A DNA stretch of 9,963 bases from Thermotogae bacterium (GTDB lineage: Bacteria; Thermotogota; Thermotogae; UBA12178). Location: assembly GCA_003641795.1 (NCBI GenBank), contig QNAP01000046.1, forward strand, positions 1-9,963, in the 5' to 3' direction. Position 1 is the stretch's first letter, and every line of letters starts with the position of its first letter. The position numbers and the translations under genes were made by a program. The notes beneath the pieces are model-generated. The model was not told the DNA's origin. It was given only the letters and a program-made list of their open reading frames with translations, and did not search any database. This document shows positions 6,433 through 9,963 of this stretch, piece after piece.

Positions 6433-7728
6433 TCATCCCTCCTTCCAGTAGTCATGCTTCACAAATTTTAGACGCGAGAAATCTCCTTTTCTTCTTCCCA
6501 CCTTCGCACATGGCTTGCCGTTAACTTCCACTATATCGGCTGTAATATCTACTTTCTTCCTCAAAAGTTTCGAACCGACTCCATATACGTCTGCAGGAAC
6601 GTCCAAACGTTCGAAAAGGTCTATCTTCTTCGCGTCGAAACCTCCTGAAACCACGATTTTCAAATCGTTCAATCCGTAATCGTCGAAGACCTCTCTCGCT
6701 CGCCAAACGAGCTCAGGACAAACACCAAGTGAAGATTCGTCTTTAGGTATCACGGATTTATCGCGTAGACTTCCAGAAGTGTCAAATCTCACACCCCAGA
6801 TCTTTTCTTTCCCTTCACCAATGATGGGTGAAGGATCCGTTTCGCCCAGCTTGAAAGCTTTACCCATGATGTGTTCGTAGAAGGCCTTAACGACTCTGAG
6901 CGTTGTGCCTATGCAATCGTTTTCCCAATCCACCAGCACGATTCTGTTGACATGTGGAGCAATGTAGTGATCGAAGGCAATTGCGGCGGCTTCAGTACTT
7001 CCATTATAAGCCGCGATCAACGCGTGCGGAATCGTTCCAAGGCTCTCTATACCCCAGTAATCCGCATTAGCATCCGTCGAGACACCAAAAGCCCCGGCCT
7101 TCAACGCCGCGTAACCGTCGGTAGCCTGAACCCAGTAATGGTCGAAGCGCGCACTGAAGTAGAGTATGGGTTTACCGCGAGCGGCTTTTACCACCTCTTT
7201 AACGGCGGTCGCGGTGCTCGTGGCCCGGGCAATGACGCCAAGAAGAACGGTTTCAAGATAGCCGAAGTAGGTCGGATCGCCTTCAATGGTCATGATGGGT
7301 TCTCCCTCTTTGGCTTCTTCACCGTCGTATAACGCTTTCACTTCGATTTCGTTCCACTTGTCAACCCAAAGTTGGTTCAAACGCTCGCGTACTCTCCATT
7401 TCTCTTGAGTAAGTTCGTTGAGGTGCTTCATGTCCATTTCATAGGAAGCCATCTGCATTTCCTTTTCGATGCGCAGAATCGTTTGAAACAGATCAGAGGC
7501 CTTTTCTTCATCTTTGTAGTATCCACAACCGTAGCGCAGTATCGCTAATGCTTCGTCAATTCCCACTATAACAGCGTCTGCCCGAGGAAAGAACTGGTAA
7601 AGGACGCGGGGATGACGGTTGTCTTTCTTCAGCACTTCCACGTAGCGGGTGAAGTAGATATCTGAGTAATACCCTGACCTGATACGATCGACGGGTACCT
7701 TGAAGACTCGCGGGTCAAGTCTTTTCAA
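6433..7728 (-). CDS. pncB: Nicotinate phosphoribosyltransferase
   Basis: Joins nicotinate and PRPP, with ATP, to give nicotinate mononucleotide in the Preiss-Handler route to NAD. The type II phosphoribosyltransferase barrel is recognised from SGYYSDIYFTRY (18-29), the N-terminal QAPRTase-like segment with EGDPTYFGYLET (149-160), SARFDHYW with His197, GTIPHA (231-236), VRFDTSG (313-319), SGGFD (361-365) and YGVGS (382-386). The 431 aa are within the family range. The start is TTG 7728: AGGTGATC at 7733-7740 is a long match to the 16S anti-SD and lies just upstream. The first 14 bases overlap the end of pncA, which makes the substrate for this enzyme. Nicotinamide phosphoribosyltransferase is a relative, but coupling to pncA points to nicotinate. 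Confidence 0.92.
   Translation of the reverse strand: MKRLDPRVFKVPVDRIRSGYYSDIYFTRYVEVLKKDNRHPRVLYQFFPRADAVIVGIDEALAILRYGCGYYKDEEKASDLFQTILRIEKEMQMASYEMDMKHLNELTQEKWRVRERLNQLWVDKWNEIEVKALYDGEEAKEGEPIMTIEGDPTYFGYLETVLLGVIARATSTATAVKEVVKAARGKPILYFSARFDHYWVQATDGYAALKAGAFGVSTDANADYWGIESLGTIPHALIAAYNGSTEAAAIAFDHYIAPHVNRIVLVDWENDCIGTTLRVVKAFYEHIMGKAFKLGETDPSPIIGEGKEKIWGVRFDTSGSLRDKSVIPKDESSLGVCPELVWRAREVFDDYGLNDLKIVVSGGFDAKKIDLFERLDVPADVYGVGSKLLRKKVDITADIVEVNGKPCAKVGRRKGDFSRLKFVKHDYWKEG
6438..6443 (-). promoter_or_regulatory. Ribosome binding site at the pncB/pdxS junction
   Basis: AGGAGG within the last codons of pncB. It is 7 bases from GTG 6430 but only 1 base from ATG 6436, which favours the GTG as the pdxS start. 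Confidence 0.65.
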
Positions 7729-8254
7729 CTCTGATCACCTGCACGCCAAGAATCTTTTCCATGTGCCTCAAAGCCCACTCGTGTTCTGAAGAATCGTAGC
7801 TTTTCACTCCTCTTTCGTCGAGGACGACTACTATGTCACGGTTTCTCAATTCTTCCGCAGTGTGTAGCACACAGATGTTGGTTACAAGACCACAGAGTTC
7901 CACTTCGTTCACTCCCAGCCGTTCCAGGACTTCATCGAGATTTGTGTTGTAGAAGGCACTATACCGTTTTTTCTTAATTACGTAATGATGTTGATAATCC
8001 TGGAGTTCAGATAAGAGCTCTGAAACCAATTCCGCCCCGGACGTACCGGCCACACAATGGGGAGGGAAGAGATCAAATTCAGCGTCATCCGCATCGTGCC
8101 AGTCTTGAGTTGTGATAACAGGAAGATCACGCTTTTTGTATTCCTGTACCTTGCGAAGAATGTGAGGGATCACTTCTTCCGCTCCTTCGAAGTAAAGCGC
8201 GCCACCAGGCTTTGCAAAATCATTCTGTAGATCTATCACCATCAACGCCTTCAT
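7715..8254 (-). CDS. pncA: Nicotinamidase (isochorismatase-fold cysteine hydrolase)
   Basis: Hydrolyses nicotinamide to nicotinate and ammonia. The catalytic triad is visible: Asp8 in DLQNDF, a Lys in the IKKKRYSAF segment (about residue 94-96) and Cys128 in GLVTNICV. Likely metal ligands are Asp51 and His53 (QDWHD) and His66 (FPPHC). The extra histidine that many bacterial nicotinamidases carry a few residues after DWH is replaced here by an acidic DDAEF stretch. The length is 179 aa, normal for the family. ATG 8254 has AAGGGTGAT 5 bases upstream and is the first gene after the only clear promoter. Other cysteine hydrolases share the fold, but the overlap with pncB supports nicotinamidase. 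Confidence 0.92.
   Translation of the reverse strand: MKALMVIDLQNDFAKPGGALYFEGAEEVIPHILRKVQEYKKRDLPVITTQDWHDADDAEFDLFPPHCVAGTSGAELVSELLSELQDYQHHYVIKKKRYSAFYNTNLDEVLERLGVNEVELCGLVTNICVLHTAEELRNRDIVVVLDERGVKSYDSSEHEWALRHMEKILGVQVIRVEKT
7733..7740 (-). promoter_or_regulatory. Ribosome binding site of pncB, inside pncA
   Basis: AGGTGATC is an 8-base match to the complement of the 16S 3' end. It lies inside the pncA coding region, 4 bases before TTG 7728. Confidence 0.7.
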
Positions 8255-8272
8255 CCTACATCACCCTTTTTA

Positions 8273-8303
8273 ATTATACTCCAGATCCAAAACATTCCCT
8301 CAA
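8273..8303 (-). promoter_or_regulatory. Probable sigma-70-type promoter of the pncA-ribF operon
   Basis: On the minus strand a perfect TATAAT lies at 8273-8278. A TTGAGG -35-like element lies at 8298-8303, with a 19-base spacer, which is slightly long. Transcription would begin near 8266, giving a leader of only about 12 bases that is largely the ribosome site. The -10 is convincing; the -35 is weaker. I see no operator or riboswitch fold in this 98-base gap. Confidence 0.6.
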
Positions 8304-8352
8304 CTGACGTACTTCCTCATCCCGAGAGATTGACAAAATGTTGAATTCATCG

Positions 8353-9753
8353 TCAGGTACTGACATCTTTTTGCTGGTGATCATGAATTTCAACATCTCT
8401 ATTGAGAGTAAGTTTGCGTTCCTTAAAGGCCTTCACCTTGCAGATATCCATGCCTTCCTTCCACCAATATGGCAGTATGGAGTTGTCCAACAAGAGGGGG
8501 TCCACATCTTCAGAAAGAGAGCCATTTTTTGTCAATTTCTTCCAATCGAGTGTACCGGGGATTGGTGCGTACTCGTTTAACGAGTACACAATCTCAAGCC
8601 ATTCGCAAAGCTCGATGGCGCGCTCCACATCTTCGACCTTTTGTCCCGGCATGTTGATCATGATGTAGGCCTTTATCTCCTCAGAGTTGAAGCCAGCTTC
8701 CTTGAGCAACTTCACGGCACGGACGAACTCTTCATCTGTTACCTTTCCTCCGGTAGTTTTTTGCAGTTCGCCGGAGGTTTCGAGACCCAAATACACGAGG
8801 CGGAACCCTGCTTCCTTCAGTGCTTTGGCTATCCAACGGTTGACGAATCTGGCGTGAATGCCGTTTGGAAGTATGAAATTCACACGATCTCGAAAAGCAC
8901 GGAGTCTCTCAAGAAGCTCTTTCAGTTGTGGATGTAGAAGAAAGGCGTCGTCGTAAAAGGCTACAGTTTTGATGCCCAAGTCGAGGACAGTCTCCACATC
9001 CCGAATTGTGGCGTCGACAGTCTTCGGTCGAAATCTTTTCCAAATCCAAGGTGTGGCACAGTAACTACATCGAAATATACATCCGACCGATGCTAAAAGT
9101 ACTGCATAAGGTAGGGAGTGGCAGTACAGGTGATAAGCCGGTGAGAGGTCTTCAAACCAATCGAAGTTCGTCATGTTAGGCGGAAACGCCCGCAAGTCAA
9201 GACCAGTAAGTGCCTTTCTGACTGCCTCTGTTCCATGTCCTTCCACTACGAGATCCACTCCTGAGAGCTTCGCAGTCTCACAGGCATGTTCTTTCATCAG
9301 GTTGACGTAGATACCGCCCAGGGCTACCGGAACGTTGGAATAAGCTCTCAACACCTGCATCGTTTCTATTATTCCCCAGTACCAGTATGTCATTCCACTC
9401 GTCATAAATACACCGTCCACGTCCCTGAGTTTTTCTGAGAATAGTTTTTCAACCACTGCTTTGGGCAATCCGTAGCGCTTGAACCGGCGAGGGATGTGGC
9501 TTAAAGAGGGTGGTTTTTCGATCTCTTCGCTGTAGAATTTACCTGATCCAAAGGGCCCTTTCCTCAGTTTCATCCCTCTTTCTTTCAGAAAAGATTGGAG
9601 TGAGGGTGAGAATCGATCGGTCAGATCCAAAAGTTCAACATCGAAGCCTAATTTTTCCAGTATTGCTCCCACGTAGAGAAGCCCGAGGGGTTTCATCCAA
9701 AAGTCGTACGCAGCGACGTCGCAAATCCAGGGGTTTATCAAAAGTAGCTTCAA
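8353..9753 (-). CDS. Radical SAM protein with B12-binding-like N-terminal domain, unknown substrate
   Basis: The 466 aa fall into two parts. Residues 1-180 form a Rossmann-like domain of the B12-binding type (KLLLINPW, then PLGLLYVGAILEKLGFDVELLDL at 22-44, and VALGGIYVN near 143), without the DxHxxG cobalamin histidine motif. A radical SAM core follows with Cys225, Cys229 and Cys232 in VGCIFRCSYC (CX3CX2C, the [4Fe-4S] site), then FYDDAF, LGLETSG and PIPGT, typical of the Elp3/MiaB-like SPASM-free B12-radical SAM group. Such enzymes catalyse methylations, methylthiolations or ring rearrangements; the substrate here is not inferable. TTG 9753 is chosen because AGGTGAG at 9760-9766 is 6 bases upstream. 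It overlaps the coaX stop by 4 bases, so the two are translationally coupled. Confidence 0.85.
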   Translation of the reverse strand: MKLLLINPWICDVAAYDFWMKPLGLLYVGAILEKLGFDVELLDLTDRFSPSLQSFLKERGMKLRKGPFGSGKFYSEEIEKPPSLSHIPRRFKRYGLPKAVVEKLFSEKLRDVDGVFMTSGMTYWYWGIIETMQVLRAYSNVPVALGGIYVNLMKEHACETAKLSGVDLVVEGHGTEAVRKALTGLDLRAFPPNMTNFDWFEDLSPAYHLYCHSLPYAVLLASVGCIFRCSYCATPWIWKRFRPKTVDATIRDVETVLDLGIKTVAFYDDAFLLHPQLKELLERLRAFRDRVNFILPNGIHARFVNRWIAKALKEAGFRLVYLGLETSGELQKTTGGKVTDEEFVRAVKLLKEAGFNSEEIKAYIMINMPGQKVEDVERAIELCEWLEIVYSLNEYAPIPGTLDWKKLTKNGSLSEDVDPLLLDNSILPYWWKEGMDICKVKAFKERKLTLNRDVEIHDHQQKDVST

Positions 9754-9963
9754 TGCTTTCTCACCTGGTCAAGAAAAACGAGCATGCCCTTTAACGTAAG
9801 GTAGGGATCGAAAATGTTCAGAAATCGTGACCCTTCCATGGCGAGTTGGGCTTGTCCACCCGTGCAGACGACCTTCATATCCGTTCCGTAGAAAGAGAAG
9901 ATGTCTTCTATCAGCCCATCTATGGCCCTCACTGTGCCCAGTACCACCCCTACTCTCAGGTTC
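9750..9963 (-). CDS. coaX: Type III pantothenate kinase, C-terminal part
   Basis: The frame enters from the right edge and ends at TGA 9750-9752, giving about 70 residues. It begins NLRVGVVLGTVRAIDGLIED, the helix after the ATP site of type III kinases, followed by VVCTGGQAQLA and DPYLTLKGML, the classic C-terminal TGG...DPxLTLKGL pattern of CoaX. The enzyme phosphorylates pantothenate, the first step of CoA synthesis, and unlike type I and II kinases is not inhibited by CoA. The N-terminal DVGNT-type motif is outside the window. The end overlaps the radical SAM start by 4 bases. Confidence 0.9.
   Translation of the reverse strand, partial: NLRVGVVLGTVRAIDGLIEDIFSFYGTDMKVVCTGGQAQLAMEGSRFLNIFDPYLTLKGMLVFLDQVRKH

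Noticed and set aside
8289..8342. AACATT / AATGTT inverted repeat between the radical SAM gene and pncA as a terminator or operator.
   Set aside because: Only 6 base pairs with a loop of about 40 bases and no T-run; easily chance.

Overview
The window is a gene-dense bacterial chromosomal segment. No stretch longer than about 100 bases lacks a gene. I see no RNA gene, mobile element, CRISPR array or long repeat. The style fits Thermotogota, perhaps Thermotoga or Pseudothermotoga: very tight gene packing, strong Shine-Dalgarno (SD) sequences, many GTG and TTG starts, charged proteins typical of thermophiles, ferredoxin-dependent oxoacid metabolism, a Na+-pump decarboxylase subunit and a type III pantothenate kinase. 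That assignment is an inference from gene content and style, not a database match.

Left end, plus strand (3-976): the tail of a GAF-domain protein resembling free-methionine-(R)-sulfoxide reductase, then ispE of the MEP isoprenoid pathway. ispE converges on ribF and the two coding regions overlap tail to tail by 34 bases, so there is no intergenic room for a terminator.

Centre, minus strand, read from 8254 down to 943: nine genes in one tight row, pncA - pncB - pdxS - pdxT - flavin reductase (frameshifted) - oadB - korD - korA - ribF. Junctions range from small overlaps to a gap of 32 bases. The only promoter-like sequence I see is a perfect TATAAT just upstream of pncA. The row combines NAD salvage (nicotinamide to nicotinate to NaMN), complete PLP synthesis (PdxS/PdxT), flavin use and FMN/FAD synthesis, a ferredoxin-linked 2-oxoacid oxidoreductase fragment (delta and alpha subunits only) and the membrane beta subunit of a Na+-translocating decarboxylase. 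It reads as a cofactor-supply operon tied to redox and energy metabolism.

Right end, minus strand (8353-9963): a radical SAM protein with a B12-binding-like N-terminal domain, overlapping the end of a type III pantothenate kinase gene (coaX, CoA synthesis) that runs off the window. No terminator is evident between this pair and the pncA operon.

Points worth a second look are a single-base frameshift near the end of the flavin reductase, the absence of the beta and gamma subunits next to korDA, oadB without its partner subunits, the size and theme of the operon, and the unassigned radical SAM gene beside coaX. I see no clear sign of a wholly new system.
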